Origin: Trujillonella endophytica
GTDB lineage: Bacteria > Actinomycetota > Actinomycetes > Mycobacteriales > Geodermatophilaceae
DNA: 64,000 nucleotides
Assembly (NCBI RefSeq): GCF_019799905.1
Contig: NZ_JABGCI010000010.1
Span: 62,001 to 126,000 of the forward strand
Direction: 5' to 3'
Shown: positions 50,252 through 59,528 of the stretch, in pieces
How the letters are laid out: each line of letters begins with the position of its first letter
Numbering within the stretch: the first letter of the stretch is position 1
Translations under genes and position numbers: made by a program
Notes under the pieces: model-generated
Database searches by the model: none
What the model was told of the DNA's origin: nothing
Seen by the model: only the letters and a program-made list of their open reading frames with translations

Positions 50252-52315
50252 ATGCCGGACCCGTCCTCGTACCGCCCAGCGGTCGGCAGCATCCCAGAGA
50301 CCCCGGGCGTCTACCGGTTCCGCGACCCGAACGGCCGGGTCATCTACGTCGGCAAGGCCAAGAGCCTGCGCCAGCGGCTGAACAGCTACTTCGCCGACGT
50401 CGCGGGCCTGCACCCGCGCACCCGGCAGATGGTCACGACCGCGTCCAGCGTCGAGTGGACCGTCGTCGGCACCGAGGTCGAGGCGCTGCAGCTCGAGTAC
50501 AACTGGATCAAGGAGTACGACCCGCGGTTCAACGTCCGCTACCGCGACGACAAGAGCTACCCGTCGCTGGCCGTGACCCTGAACGAGGAGTACCCGCGGC
50601 TGCAGGTGATGCGGGGCCCCAAGCGCAAGGGCGTGCGGTACTTCGGCCCCTACGCCCACGCCTGGGCGATCCGCGAGACGCTCGACACGCTGACCCGGGT
50701 CTTCCCCGCCCGTACCTGCTCCAACGGCGTCTTCACGCGCGCCGGGCAGATCGGCCGGCCCTGCCTGCTGGGCTACATCGGCAAGTGCGCCGCCCCGTGC
50801 GTCGGCCGGGTGAGCGCCGAGGAGCACCGGGAGATCGTCGACGACTTCTGCGACTTCATGGCCGGCCGCACCGACGCGATGGTCAAGCGCCTGGAGCGGG
50901 AGATGGCCGAGGCCGCCGAGGCGATGGAGTACGAGAGGGCCGCGCGCCTGCGCGACGACCTCGGCGCGCTCAACCGGGCGATGGAGAAGCAGGCCGTCGT
51001 CCTCGGTGACGGCACCGACGCCGACGTGGTGGCGTTCGCCCAGGACGACCTGGAGGCCGCCGTCCAGGTGTTCCACGTCCGCGGCGGGCGGGTCCGCGGG
51101 CAGCGCGGCTGGATCATCGACAAGGTCGAGGAGATCGGCACCGGGGAACTGGTGGAGCAGTTCCTGCTGCAGGTGTACGGCGGTGTCGACGAGCAGACCG
51201 GCGTCGCGGAGTCCGGCGAGACGGTGCCCCGAGAGGTGCTCGTCCCGGAGCTGCCGGCCGACGCCGACGTCTACGAGGAGCTGCTCAGCGAGCTGCGCGG
51301 CAGCCGGGTCAGCCTGCGGGTGCCGCAGCGCGGGGACAAGCGGTCGCTGCTGGAGACCGTCGAGCGCAACGCCAAGGAGGCCTTCGTCCGGCACCGGGTG
51401 AAGCGCTCCAGCGACCTCACCGCCCGGTCCCTGGCGCTGGCCGAGCTCCAGGAGGCCCTGGAGCTGCCCGAGGCCCCCCTGCGGATCGAGTGCATCGACG
51501 TCTCGCACGTGCAGGGCACCAACGTCGTCGCCTCCATGGTGGTGTTCGAGGACGGCCTGGCGAAGAAGTCCGACTACCGGCGCTTCTCCGTCACGCACGG
51601 CACCGACGACACCGCCGCCATGGCCGAGGTCGTGCGGCGCCGGTTCGCCCGGCACCTCAAGGAGGAGGCCGACCGGCGCGACGAACAGGGCGTCGCCGCG
51701 GAGGAGGGGCGGCCGCGCCGCTTCGCCTACCCGCCGAACCTCCTCGTCGTCGACGGCGGCGCCCCGCAGGTGGCGGCGGCCGCCCGCTCGCTGGACGAGC
51801 TCGGGGTGGTCGACGTCGCGATCTGCGGGCTGGCCAAGCGGATGGAGGAGGTGTGGCTGCCGGGGGAGTCCGACCCGGTGATCCTGCCGCGCACCTCCGA
51901 GGCGCTGTACCTGCTGCAGCGGGTGCGGGACGAGGCCCACCGGTTCGCGATCACCTACCACCGGCAGAAGCGCTCGGCCAGCATGCTGGTCTCCCTGTTG
52001 GACGACGTCCCCGGCCTGGGCGACACCCGGCGAAAGGCGCTGATGAAGCAGTTCGGCTCACTCAAGCGGCTGCGGGCCGCCTCCCTGGAGGAGCTCACGG
52101 AGGTGCCGGGCATCGGCCGCCGGACCGCCGAGGCGGTGATGGCCGCGGTGGCCGAGCCCGCCGGGACGGCCGAGGAGGCCATCGAGGAGACGGCGCAGGA
52201 GGTCGAGCCGATCGAGTCGACCCTCGGGCCCGACGGCCCCGCCGAGCGGGGCACCCTCCAGCCCGACGCCGGGGGGACCGCCGAGGTCGGCCGCGTGGCG
52301 GGGGTGGCGTCGTGA
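50252..52315 (+). CDS. uvrC: Excinuclease ABC subunit C
   Basis: Dual-incision nuclease of nucleotide excision repair, 687 aa. The GIY-YIG domain is GVYRFRDPNGRVIYVGKAKS near 14-33. A Cys set follows (RPCLLGYIGKCAAPC). The UVR motif (EAMEYERAARLRDDL near 226-240) binds UvrB. An RNase H-like nuclease domain has RIECIDVSHVQGTN and VVDGG. Two helix-hairpin-helix motifs end the core: PGLGDTRRKALM and PGIGRRTAEAVM. The C-terminal ~45 residues are a Glu/Gly-rich extension. It begins the actinobacterial uvrC-rapZ-yvcK-whiA row; the stop overlaps rapZ (GTGA). Confidence 0.98.
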   Translation: MPDPSSYRPAVGSIPETPGVYRFRDPNGRVIYVGKAKSLRQRLNSYFADVAGLHPRTRQMVTTASSVEWTVVGTEVEALQLEYNWIKEYDPRFNVRYRDDKSYPSLAVTLNEEYPRLQVMRGPKRKGVRYFGPYAHAWAIRETLDTLTRVFPARTCSNGVFTRAGQIGRPCLLGYIGKCAAPCVGRVSAEEHREIVDDFCDFMAGRTDAMVKRLEREMAEAAEAMEYERAARLRDDLGALNRAMEKQAVVLGDGTDADVVAFAQDDLEAAVQVFHVRGGRVRGQRGWIIDKVEEIGTGELVEQFLLQVYGGVDEQTGVAESGETVPREVLVPELPADADVYEELLSELRGSRVSLRVPQRGDKRSLLETVERNAKEAFVRHRVKRSSDLTARSLALAELQEALELPEAPLRIECIDVSHVQGTNVVASMVVFEDGLAKKSDYRRFSVTHGTDDTAAMAEVVRRRFARHLKEEADRRDEQGVAAEEGRPRRFAYPPNLLVVDGGAPQVAAAARSLDELGVVDVAICGLAKRMEEVWLPGESDPVILPRTSEALYLLQRVRDEAHRFAITYHRQKRSASMLVSLLDDVPGLGDTRRKALMKQFGSLKRLRAASLEELTEVPGIGRRTAEAVMAAVAEPAGTAEEAIEETAQEVEPIESTLGPDGPAERGTLQPDAGGTAEVGRVAGVAS

Positions 52316-53247
52316 CGACCCCGCCCGAGGGCGGCGTGGGACCGCAGCGCGACGTCGCACCCTCCGCCGACCCCACCGGCACCGAGACCGCGCCCCTGGA
52401 CGTCGTCGTCGTCACCGGGCTGTCCGGGTCCGGCAAGAACACGGTCGGCCGGGTCCTGGAGGACCTGGGCTTCTACGTCGTGGACAACCTCCCGCCGGCG
52501 CTGCTGCAGCCCATGGTCGAGCTGGGGGCCCGCGGCGACCTGCGCCGCTTCGCCGCGGTCGTCGACGTCCGCAGCCGGGCCTTCTCGACCGACCTGCAGG
52601 AGTCGATCCGGGCGCTGGCGTCGGCGGGGCACCGTCCGCGCGTGCTGTACGTGCACGCCCGGGACGAGGTGCTGATCCGCCGCTACGAGTCCAACCGCCG
52701 GGAGCACCCGCTGCAGGGCAGCGGCCGGCTGATCGACGGCATCGCCGCCGAGCGGGCGCTGCTCACCGGCATCGCCGGCGACGCCGACCTGTGGGTGGAC
52801 ACCAGCGATCTCAACGTCCACCAGCTGCGCGCCACGCTGGAGAACGCGTTCGACCGCGAGGGCCCGACGTCGCCGCTGACCGCGACCGTGCTCAGCTTCG
52901 GGTTCAAGTACGGCCTCCCGCTCGACGCCGACCTCGTCGTCGACGCCCGCTTCCTGCCCAACCCGCACTGGGTGCCCGAGCTGCGGCCCCGCACCGGCCA
53001 GGACCCGGACGTGCGCGACTACGTGCTCGGCCAGGCCGACGCGGCGCCCTTCCTCGCCCGGTACACCGACGTGCTGCGGCTGCTCATCCCCGGCTACCGC
53101 CGGGAGGGCAAGCGGTACCTCACGCTCGCCGTCGGCTGCACCGGCGGGAAGCACCGCAGCGTCGCGATCGCCGAGGAGTTCGCCCGCCGGCTGGTCGCCG
53201 ACGGCGTGCAGGCCGTGGCCCAGCACCGCGACCTGGGGCGCGAGTAG
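52312..53247 (+). CDS. rapZ: RapZ/YvcJ family nucleotide-binding protein
   Basis: A 311-aa P-loop protein of the RapZ/YvcJ family. Enterobacterial RapZ controls amino-sugar synthesis through small RNAs; the actinobacterial role is less clear. The Walker A reads GLSGSGKNT (36-44), with Asn43 where Ser/Thr is expected. LGFYVVDNLPPALL follows, Walker B-like FAAVVDVRSR, and the family C-terminal GCTGGKHRSVAIAEEF. The GTG at 52312 overlaps the uvrC stop, and the stop shares one base with yvcK. The N-terminal ~28 residues are a variable Pro/Gly extension. The Walker A change is worth checking but lies in an otherwise intact protein. Confidence 0.96.
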   Translation: MTTPPEGGVGPQRDVAPSADPTGTETAPLDVVVVTGLSGSGKNTVGRVLEDLGFYVVDNLPPALLQPMVELGARGDLRRFAAVVDVRSRAFSTDLQESIRALASAGHRPRVLYVHARDEVLIRRYESNRREHPLQGSGRLIDGIAAERALLTGIAGDADLWVDTSDLNVHQLRATLENAFDREGPTSPLTATVLSFGFKYGLPLDADLVVDARFLPNPHWVPELRPRTGQDPDVRDYVLGQADAAPFLARYTDVLRLLIPGYRREGKRYLTLAVGCTGGKHRSVAIAEEFARRLVADGVQAVAQHRDLGRE

Positions 53248-54221
53248 TGGGCGGAACGAGCGGGGTCGCGCCGCCGGGTGGCCCGCGCGTGGTGGCCTTC
53301 GGTGGCGGGCACGGGCTGGCCGCCGCGCTCGGGGCCTGGCGGCGCCTGACCCGGGAGCTGACGGCCGTGGTGACGGTGGCCGACGACGGCGGCTCGTCGG
53401 GGCGCATCCGCCGCGAGATGCCGGTGCTCCCGCCGGGGGACCTCCGGATGGCCCTGGCCGCGCTGGCCGGCGAGGACGACCGGCTGACGGAGATGGCCGC
53501 GCTGCTGCAGCACCGCCTCGGCGGCACCGGGGTCCTCGCGGGGCACCCGGTGGGGAACCTGGTGCTGACCGGGCTGGTGGAGCTGCACGGCGGGGACACC
53601 GTCCGGGCCCTCGACACCCTGTGCGAGCTGCTGGGGGCGTGCGGCCGCGTGCTGCCCATGGCCGACGTCCCCCTCGACCTGGTGGCGCGGGTCGAGACCG
53701 TCGACCCCGACGACCCCGCGCGGACGCGCACCATCCGCGGGCAGGTGGCGATCGCGTCCACGCCGGGGCGGGTGCGCGACATCCTCGTCTCTCCGGCGGA
53801 CCCCCCGGTGCACCCGGCGGTGCTCGAGGCGATCGCGGCCGCCGACGTCATCTCGCTGGGCCCCGGCTCCTGGTACACGTCGGTGCTGCCGCACCTGCTG
53901 GTGCCGCGGCTGCGCGCCGCCCTGGCCGCGAGCCGGGCGCGCGTGGTCGTGGTGCTCAACCTCGAGCCGCAGCCGGGGGAGACGGACGGGTTCTCACCGG
54001 AGGAGCACCTGCGGGTGCTCCAGGGGCATCTCGGCGGTGTGGCGCTGCACACCGTGATCGCCGATGTCGACTCGGTGGTTGACCGCTGTGGTCTGCTGTC
54101 AGCGGTCCGCGAGTGCGGTGCCGAGCTCGTGCTGGCCCCGGTCGCGGAGCCGGGGGGTGCGCCGCGACACGATCCCGGGCGCCTCGCGGAGGCGCTCACC
54201 GACGTGGTGGGGGCGGGCTGA
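53247..54221 (+). CDS. yvcK: Gluconeogenesis factor YvcK/GlmR family
   Basis: A 324-aa protein of the YvcK/CofD-like fold. It has RVVAFGGGHGLAAALGA near 15-31 and TVADDGGSSGRIRREM near 43-58. PPGDLRMALAALA and GHPVGNLVLTGL follow, then DVISLGPGSWYTSVLPHL near 202-220. In firmicutes and actinobacteria the family binds UDP-GlcNAc and supports cell-wall synthesis. The GTG at 53247 shares a base with the rapZ TAG. A 225-nt gap separates it from whiA; no gene is seen there. Confidence 0.96.
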   Translation: MGGTSGVAPPGGPRVVAFGGGHGLAAALGAWRRLTRELTAVVTVADDGGSSGRIRREMPVLPPGDLRMALAALAGEDDRLTEMAALLQHRLGGTGVLAGHPVGNLVLTGLVELHGGDTVRALDTLCELLGACGRVLPMADVPLDLVARVETVDPDDPARTRTIRGQVAIASTPGRVRDILVSPADPPVHPAVLEAIAAADVISLGPGSWYTSVLPHLLVPRLRAALAASRARVVVVLNLEPQPGETDGFSPEEHLRVLQGHLGGVALHTVIADVDSVVDRCGLLSAVRECGAELVLAPVAEPGGAPRHDPGRLAEALTDVVGAG

Positions 54222-54446
54222 CGGAATGGCGATCGTGCACCGGGAACCGGGAGGATCGGGTTCCGGGACGGACCGCTCCGTGCGGGGACGGACGGACGAG
54301 GGGGAGGGGACGCCGCACATGGCGCCTGACAGGGCAGCGACCCGAGGGCCGGGCATGGCGTCTCCCGCACTGCTGGGGGAGGACGAGGTGGGGATGACCC
54401 CTGGGGGAACGGACGGTCGAGCGGTGACCGGGCGGGGGTGGACGAC

Positions 54447-55424
54447 GTGGCGATGACCGCGATGGTCAAGGACGAGCTCTCCCGGGTGGAGTGCTCACGG
54501 ACCTCCGAGCGCAAGGCCGAGGTGACCGCGCTGCTGCGCTTCTCCGGGGGCCTGCACATCGTGGGCGGCCGGGTGGTCATCGAGGCCGAACTGGACACCG
54601 GCTCGGTCGCGCGCCGGCTGCGCCGCGACATCAGCGAGGTCTACGGCTACACCAGCGGCGTCAGCGTGCTGGCCGGCGGCAACATCCGTCGCGGCGTGCG
54701 GTACCTGGTGCGGATCGCCAAGCACGGCGAGGGGCTGGCCCGGCAGACCGGCCTGGTCGACCAGCGCGGCCGCCCGGTGCGCGGCCTGCCGCCGTCGGTC
54801 GTCTCCGGCGGGATCGGCGACGCCGAGGCCGCCTGGCGCGGCGCCTTCCTGGCCCACGGGTCGCTCACCGAGCCCGGCCGGTCCTCCTCGCTCGAGGTGA
54901 CCTGCCCCGGGCCGGAGGCGGCCATGGCGCTGGTGGGCGCCGCCCGCCGTCTCGGCATCGCCGCCAAGGCCCGCGAGGTCCGCGGCGCCGACCGCGTCGT
55001 GGTCCGCGACGGCGACGCCATCAGCGCGCTCCTCACGCGGATGGGCGCGCACGACGCCGTCATGGCCTGGGAGGAGCGGCGCATGCGCCGCGAGGTCCGG
55101 GCCACCGCCAACCGGCTGGCCAACTTCGACGACGCCAACCTCCGCCGCTCGGCGCGGGCGGCGGTCGCGGCCAGCGCGCGCGTCGAGCGCGCCCTGGAGA
55201 TCCTCGGCACCGAGGCGCCCGAGCACCTGCTCGTCGCCGGCCGGCTGCGGCTGGAGTTCGGCCAGGCCTCGCTGGAGGAGCTCGGCCAGCGCGCCGACCC
55301 GCCGATGACCAAGGACGCCGTCGCCGGTCGCATAAGGCGCCTCCTGGCCATGGCCGACAAGCGGGCGAAGGACCTCGGCATCCCGGACACGGAGTCCGTC
55401 GTCACCGACGACATGCTCACCTAG
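54447..55424 (+). CDS. whiA: Sporulation-type transcription regulator WhiA
   Basis: DNA-binding regulator of 325 aa; it controls sporulation septation and cell-division genes in Streptomyces and is conserved in non-sporulating relatives. The N-terminal LAGLIDADG-like fold spans about 1-215 (KDELSRVECSRTSERKAE near 8-25, RRLRRDISEVYGYT). The C-terminal helix-turn-helix is near 230-310 (RLEFGQASLEELGQRA). The GTG at 54447 giving VAMTAMVKDELSR matches the usual start; the GTG at 54438 and ATG at 54453 are in frame too. A hairpin terminator follows. Confidence 0.96.
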   Translation: MAMTAMVKDELSRVECSRTSERKAEVTALLRFSGGLHIVGGRVVIEAELDTGSVARRLRRDISEVYGYTSGVSVLAGGNIRRGVRYLVRIAKHGEGLARQTGLVDQRGRPVRGLPPSVVSGGIGDAEAAWRGAFLAHGSLTEPGRSSSLEVTCPGPEAAMALVGAARRLGIAAKAREVRGADRVVVRDGDAISALLTRMGAHDAVMAWEERRMRREVRATANRLANFDDANLRRSARAAVAASARVERALEILGTEAPEHLLVAGRLRLEFGQASLEELGQRADPPMTKDAVAGRIRRLLAMADKRAKDLGIPDTESVVTDDMLT

Positions 55425-55433
55425 TAGCGGCCG

Positions 55434-55461
55434 CCCACCTCCCTCGTGAGGGGGAGGTGGG
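55434..55461 (+). terminator. Hairpin terminator after whiA
   Basis: A 12-bp stem (55434-55445 with 55450-55461, one G-T pair) has a GTGA loop, 9 nt past the stop. Confidence 0.75.
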
Positions 55462-55538
55462 TGCAGCCGGGGCCCGTGCGCGTCGATGACCCTCGGTGAG
55501 TGGTGGGCACCCAGGCCCGCCGGCCGAGAGGACCCGGG

Positions 55539-57191
55539 ATGACGCTGCAGTCGTGGTGGGCGGTGTTCGCCTGCGCCGCCGTCGTCGCCGTCGTCACCGG
55601 GGCCCTCGCCTGGCGGCGCCGCTCCCGGACGCCGGCCGCCACCGCGCTCACGGTCACCATGGCCGGCATCGCGATCTGGTCGGCCGCCGACGCGGTCGTC
55701 TACCGGTTCGACGCCGAGCCGGTGCTGCGCGCCTATCCGTCGGTGCTGATGGCCGGGGTGGGACTGGTCGTCGCCGGTGCGTACGTGCTGGCCCGGACCG
55801 TCAGCGATCCGTCGTGGCGCCTCGCCCGTCGGACGGCCGTCCTCCTCGCCGCCGAGCCCCTCGTCCTCGTGGTCGCCGCGTCGCTCCCGGCCACCCACTC
55901 CCTCGTGATGGCCAGGCCCGAGTCCGGCGCGACGTCCGAGGTCGTCTTCGGACCGCTGTTCCTGGCGCACACCGGCTGGTCGTACCTGCTGCTGGGTGCC
56001 GCCTACCTCCACCTGTTCCGCCGGTGGCGGGTCGCGGCGGGGGTCTTCCGCAGCCAGGTCAGCGTGCTCCTGGGGACCGCCCTGCTGTCGACCGTCGGCA
56101 ACGTCCTCACCCTCGCCGCGCAGGACGACGGGCACCGGCTGGACGTCACGCCGCTGTTCTTCCTGGTCACCGGCCTCGTCGACTGCTGGGCGCTGTTCCG
56201 GCTGGGGCTCCTGCGGCTCGTGCCCGTGGCCCGCGAGCAGGTCGTGGACACCGTCCCGGACGCCGTGCTCGTCGTCGACCCCGACGGCCGGGTCATCGAC
56301 CTGAACCCGGCCGCGGTCCGGATGCTCGAGCGGATGCGCCCCGGCGTGGCCGACGACATCGTCGGTGGGGTCCTGCACGAGGTGGCCGGCCCGCACGCCG
56401 TCACCGTCTTCGGGCGGGTGGCGGCCGAGGAGGACGGTCACCGCGTCGCCGAGGTGGCGCCGGGGGTGTGGCTGGACGTGCGCGACTCCGCGGTCAGCGA
56501 CCCGCGTGGTCGCGCCCTGGGCCGGATCGTCGTCGTCCGTGACGTCAGCGAGCAGCAGGCGCGGCAGCGCGCCGTCGAGCTGCTGAACGAGAAGCTCGCC
56601 GAGCAGGTCGCGGTGATCGAACGGCTGCGCGCCGGGCTCGCGGAGGAGGTGGTCCGCGACCCGCTCACCGGCCTGCACAACCGGCGGCACCTCGACCGGA
56701 CGCTGTCCGCCGCGCTCACCGCGGCGTCGGAGCGGGCGCCGGTGGCCGTGGTCATGGTGGACGTCGACCACTTCAAGTCGGTCAACGACCGCTTCGGGCA
56801 CGCGGTGGGGGACCGGGTGCTGCAGGCCGTCGCCGGCGTGCTCACCGGGGCGGCGCGCCCCGGCGACACCGTCGCCCGCCTCGGCGGCGAGGAGTTCGTC
56901 GTCGTCCTCCCGGGCGCGGGGCAGCGGGAGGCCGCCCTCCGTGCCGAGGAGATCCGCCGCCGCTGCGCCGCCCTCGTGGCCGAGAGCGGCTCGGGCCCCT
57001 GCTCGGTCACGGTCAGCGCCGGGGTGGCCGAGGGCCCGGCCGATGGTGCCGACCCGGCGGCGCTGCTCGCGGCCGCGGACCGCGCCGTCTACGCCGCGAA
57101 GGCGGCCGGCCGCGACTGCGTGGTCGTGGCGGCGGGCCGGCCGGAGCTCGCCACCGAGCCGGCGGCGGAGCTCGCGACGCCCGTCGGCTGA
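55539..57191 (+). CDS. Membrane diguanylate cyclase (7TM-PAS-GGDEF)
   Basis: A 550-aa c-di-GMP synthase. The N-terminal ~215 residues have about seven helices, resembling the histidine-kinase 7TM input domain. A PAS domain (about 230-340) begins VPDAVLVVDPDGRVIDLN, followed by a coiled segment. The GGDEF domain (about 370-535) has DPLTGLHNRRHLDR, MVDVDHFKSVND, the active motif GGEEF (449-453), and RPGD (440-443), the inhibitory I-site RxxD five residues ahead. So it should be active and product-inhibited. No EAL domain is present. The ATG at 55539 has GAGAGGAC upstream; the GTG at 55500 is less likely. Confidence 0.95.
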   Translation: MTLQSWWAVFACAAVVAVVTGALAWRRRSRTPAATALTVTMAGIAIWSAADAVVYRFDAEPVLRAYPSVLMAGVGLVVAGAYVLARTVSDPSWRLARRTAVLLAAEPLVLVVAASLPATHSLVMARPESGATSEVVFGPLFLAHTGWSYLLLGAAYLHLFRRWRVAAGVFRSQVSVLLGTALLSTVGNVLTLAAQDDGHRLDVTPLFFLVTGLVDCWALFRLGLLRLVPVAREQVVDTVPDAVLVVDPDGRVIDLNPAAVRMLERMRPGVADDIVGGVLHEVAGPHAVTVFGRVAAEEDGHRVAEVAPGVWLDVRDSAVSDPRGRALGRIVVVRDVSEQQARQRAVELLNEKLAEQVAVIERLRAGLAEEVVRDPLTGLHNRRHLDRTLSAALTAASERAPVAVVMVDVDHFKSVNDRFGHAVGDRVLQAVAGVLTGAARPGDTVARLGGEEFVVVLPGAGQREAALRAEEIRRRCAALVAESGSGPCSVTVSAGVAEGPADGADPAALLAAADRAVYAAKAAGRDCVVVAAGRPELATEPAAELATPVG

Positions 57192-57234
57192 GCCCCTCCG
57201 CCGCACCGCGGCGAGCGCCCCGCCCGCGGGCCGA

Positions 57235-57240
57235 TAGGCT
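57235..57240 (+). promoter_or_regulatory. Probable -10 of the gap-pgk-tpiA operon
   Basis: TAGGCT lies 69 nt before the GTG of gap, giving a leader of about 60 nt with CGGGAGGT as ribosome site. Confidence 0.5.
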
Positions 57241-57309
57241 CCCGCCGACGCGCGGCCGAGCGTCCCGCACGGCCGCCGCTGCAGCGAACGGGTCTCGGGA
57301 GGTCCAGCA

Positions 57310-58314
57310 GTGACGGTACGGGTCGGCATCAACGGCTTCGGGCGCATCGGCCGCAACTTCTGGCGGGCCACCGCCGCCAGCGGCAAGGACATCGAGATCG
57401 TGGCGGTGAACGACCTCACCAGCCCGGCGACCCTCGCCCACCTGCTCAAGTACGACAGCATCCTGGGCGTCCTCCCGGAGGACGTCGAGGCCACCGACGA
57501 CGGCATCAAGGCCGGCGGGGCGACCATCAAGGTGCTCTCCGAGCGCGACCCCGCCGCCCTGCCGTGGGGCGACCTGGGCGTCGACGTCGTCGTCGAGTCC
57601 ACCGGGTTCTTCACCAAGGCCGACGACGCGCGCAAGCACGTCGACGCCGGTGGCGCCAAGAAGGTCATCATCTCGGCGCCGGCCTCCGGCGACGACCTGA
57701 CCATCGTCATGGGCGTCAACCACGAGAAGTACGACGGCTCCCAGACGATCATCAGCAACGCGTCCTGCACGACGAACTGCCTGGCCCCGCTGGCCAAGGT
57801 GCTGCACGACGCCTTCGGCATCGAGCGCGGCCTGATGACGACGATCCACGCCTACACCGCCGACCAGAACCTGCAGGACGGCCCGCACAAGGACCTCCGC
57901 CGCGCCCGCGCCGCCGCCCTCAACATGGTCCCGACCTCGACCGGCGCCGCCAAGGCGATCGGCCTGGTCCTGCCCGAGCTGCAGGGCAAGCTCGACGGCT
58001 ACGCCGTCCGCGTGCCGGTCCCCACCGGCTCGGCCACCGACCTGACGGTGCAGCTGACCCGCGAGGCCTCGGCCGACGCGATCGACGCCGCCTACCGCGA
58101 GGCCGCCGAGGGCCCGCTCAAGGGCTACCTCAAGTACACGAACGCGCCGATCGTCTCCAGCGACATCGTCACCGACCCGCACTCGTGCATCTACGACGCC
58201 GGCCTCACCAAGGTCTTCGGCCCGATGGCCAAGGTGCTCGGCTGGTACGACAACGAGTGGGGCTACTCGAACCGGCTCGTCGACTCGGTCGAGCTCGTCG
58301 GCGCCTCGCTCTGA
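57310..58314 (+). CDS. gap: Glyceraldehyde-3-phosphate dehydrogenase, type I
   Basis: Glycolytic NAD-dependent dehydrogenase, 334 aa. The Rossmann start is VGINGFGRIGRNFWR near 4-18. The catalytic Cys153 is in SNASCTTNC. The residue determining NAD over NADP is in VNDLT near 34-38. The late WYDNEWGYSNRLVD is the family C-terminus. The GTG at 57310 has GGGAGGTCC upstream. It is followed after 8 nt by pgk. The operon matches the actinobacterial gap-pgk-tpi order. Confidence 0.98.
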   Translation: MTVRVGINGFGRIGRNFWRATAASGKDIEIVAVNDLTSPATLAHLLKYDSILGVLPEDVEATDDGIKAGGATIKVLSERDPAALPWGDLGVDVVVESTGFFTKADDARKHVDAGGAKKVIISAPASGDDLTIVMGVNHEKYDGSQTIISNASCTTNCLAPLAKVLHDAFGIERGLMTTIHAYTADQNLQDGPHKDLRRARAAALNMVPTSTGAAKAIGLVLPELQGKLDGYAVRVPVPTGSATDLTVQLTREASADAIDAAYREAAEGPLKGYLKYTNAPIVSSDIVTDPHSCIYDAGLTKVFGPMAKVLGWYDNEWGYSNRLVDSVELVGASL

Positions 58315-58322
58315 CGCGGACG

Positions 58323-59528
58323 ATGCGCTCCCTCGACGACCTCCTGGCCGAGGGCGTCTCGGGCCGGCGCGTGCTCGTGCGCGCCGACCTGAACGTCCCC
58401 CTCGACAAGCAGACCCGGGCCATCACGGACGACGGCCGGATCCGCGCGAGCCTGCCGACCCTGCAGGCGCTGCGGGACGGCGGCGCCCGCGTCGTCGTCG
58501 CCGCCCACCTCGGGCGGCCGAAGGGTGCACCGGACCCGCAGTTCTCGCTCGCGCCCGTGGCCGCGCGGCTCGGTGGGCTGATCGGCGTCGACGTGCCGCT
58601 GGCCGCCGACGTCGCCGGGGACGACGCCCGGGCGAAGGTCGCCGCCCTCGGCGACGGCGACGTGCTGCTGCTGGAGAACGTCCGGTTCGAGGCGGCCGAG
58701 ACGTCGAAGGACGACGCCGAGCGCGGGGAGCTGGCCGACCGGCTGGGCGCCCTGGCCGACGTCTACGTCGACGACGCCTTCGGGGCCGTGCACCGCAAGC
58801 ACGCGTCGGTCTACGACGTCGCGCTGCGGCTGCCGCACGTCGCCGGCCGGCTGGTCGCCCGGGAGCTCGACGTCCTGACCCGGCTGACCACCGACCCGGG
58901 ACGCCCCTACGTGGTCGTCCTCGGCGGGTCGAAGGTGAGCGACAAGCTCGCGGTCATCGAGGCGCTGCTGCCCAAGGTCGACCGGCTGCTGGTCGGCGGC
59001 GGCATGTGCTTCACCTTCCTGGCCGCCCAGGGCCACGGCGTCGGCAGCTCGCTGCTCGAGGCCGACCAGGTCGACACCTGCCGCCGGCTGCTCGCCGAGG
59101 CCGGGGACCGGATCGTGCTGCCGGTCGACGTCGTGGCCGCCTCGGCGTTCAGCGCGGACGCCGAGACCTCCGTCGTCGACGTCGACGCGATCCCCGACGA
59201 CCGGATGGGGCTGGACGTCGGCCCGCGGACCGTGGAGGTCTTCGGCCGCGAGCTCGGCGGTGCGCGCACCGTGTTCTGGAACGGCCCGATGGGCGTCTTC
59301 GAGCTGGCCCCCTTCCAGGCCGGTACCCGCGGCGTCGCACAGGCGGTCGCGGCGGTCGACGGGCTGTCGGTCGTGGGCGGGGGCGACTCCGCCGCGGCGG
59401 TGCGGACCCTCGGGCTGGACGAGGCCGCGTACGGGCACATCAGCACCGGCGGCGGGGCGTCGCTCGAGTACCTCGAGGGCCGGGAGCTCCCGGGTCTCGC
59501 CGTGCTGGCCGAGGGCGGGGCCGCCTGA
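58323..59528 (+). CDS. pgk: Phosphoglycerate kinase
   Basis: Transfers phosphate from 1,3-bisphosphoglycerate to ADP, 401 aa. The N-domain has VLVRADLNVPLD near 18-29 and VVAAHLGRPKG near 57-67. The hinge follows DAFGAVHRKHASV. The C-domain has LGGSKVSDKLAVIEALL, FWNGPMGVFE and the phosphate-loop VVGGGDSAAAV. The ATG at 58323 follows the gap stop by 8 nt. Its TGA shares a base with the tpiA ATG. Confidence 0.98.
   Translation: MRSLDDLLAEGVSGRRVLVRADLNVPLDKQTRAITDDGRIRASLPTLQALRDGGARVVVAAHLGRPKGAPDPQFSLAPVAARLGGLIGVDVPLAADVAGDDARAKVAALGDGDVLLLENVRFEAAETSKDDAERGELADRLGALADVYVDDAFGAVHRKHASVYDVALRLPHVAGRLVARELDVLTRLTTDPGRPYVVVLGGSKVSDKLAVIEALLPKVDRLLVGGGMCFTFLAAQGHGVGSSLLEADQVDTCRRLLAEAGDRIVLPVDVVAASAFSADAETSVVDVDAIPDDRMGLDVGPRTVEVFGRELGGARTVFWNGPMGVFELAPFQAGTRGVAQAVAAVDGLSVVGGGDSAAAVRTLGLDEAAYGHISTGGGASLEYLEGRELPGLAVLAEGGAA

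Noticed and set aside
54222..54446. Possible small gene between yvcK and whiA
   Set aside because: The in-frame stretch is low-complexity (Gly/Arg/Thr), lacks a ribosome site and continues into whiA; it is probably just the whiA leader.
54495..57821. Long minus-strand open frame (over 1,100 codons) across whiA, the cyclase and gap
   Set aside because: It is antisense to three clear genes. Long antisense frames are expected at this GC content, and the protein is low-complexity Arg/Gly/Ala with no motif.
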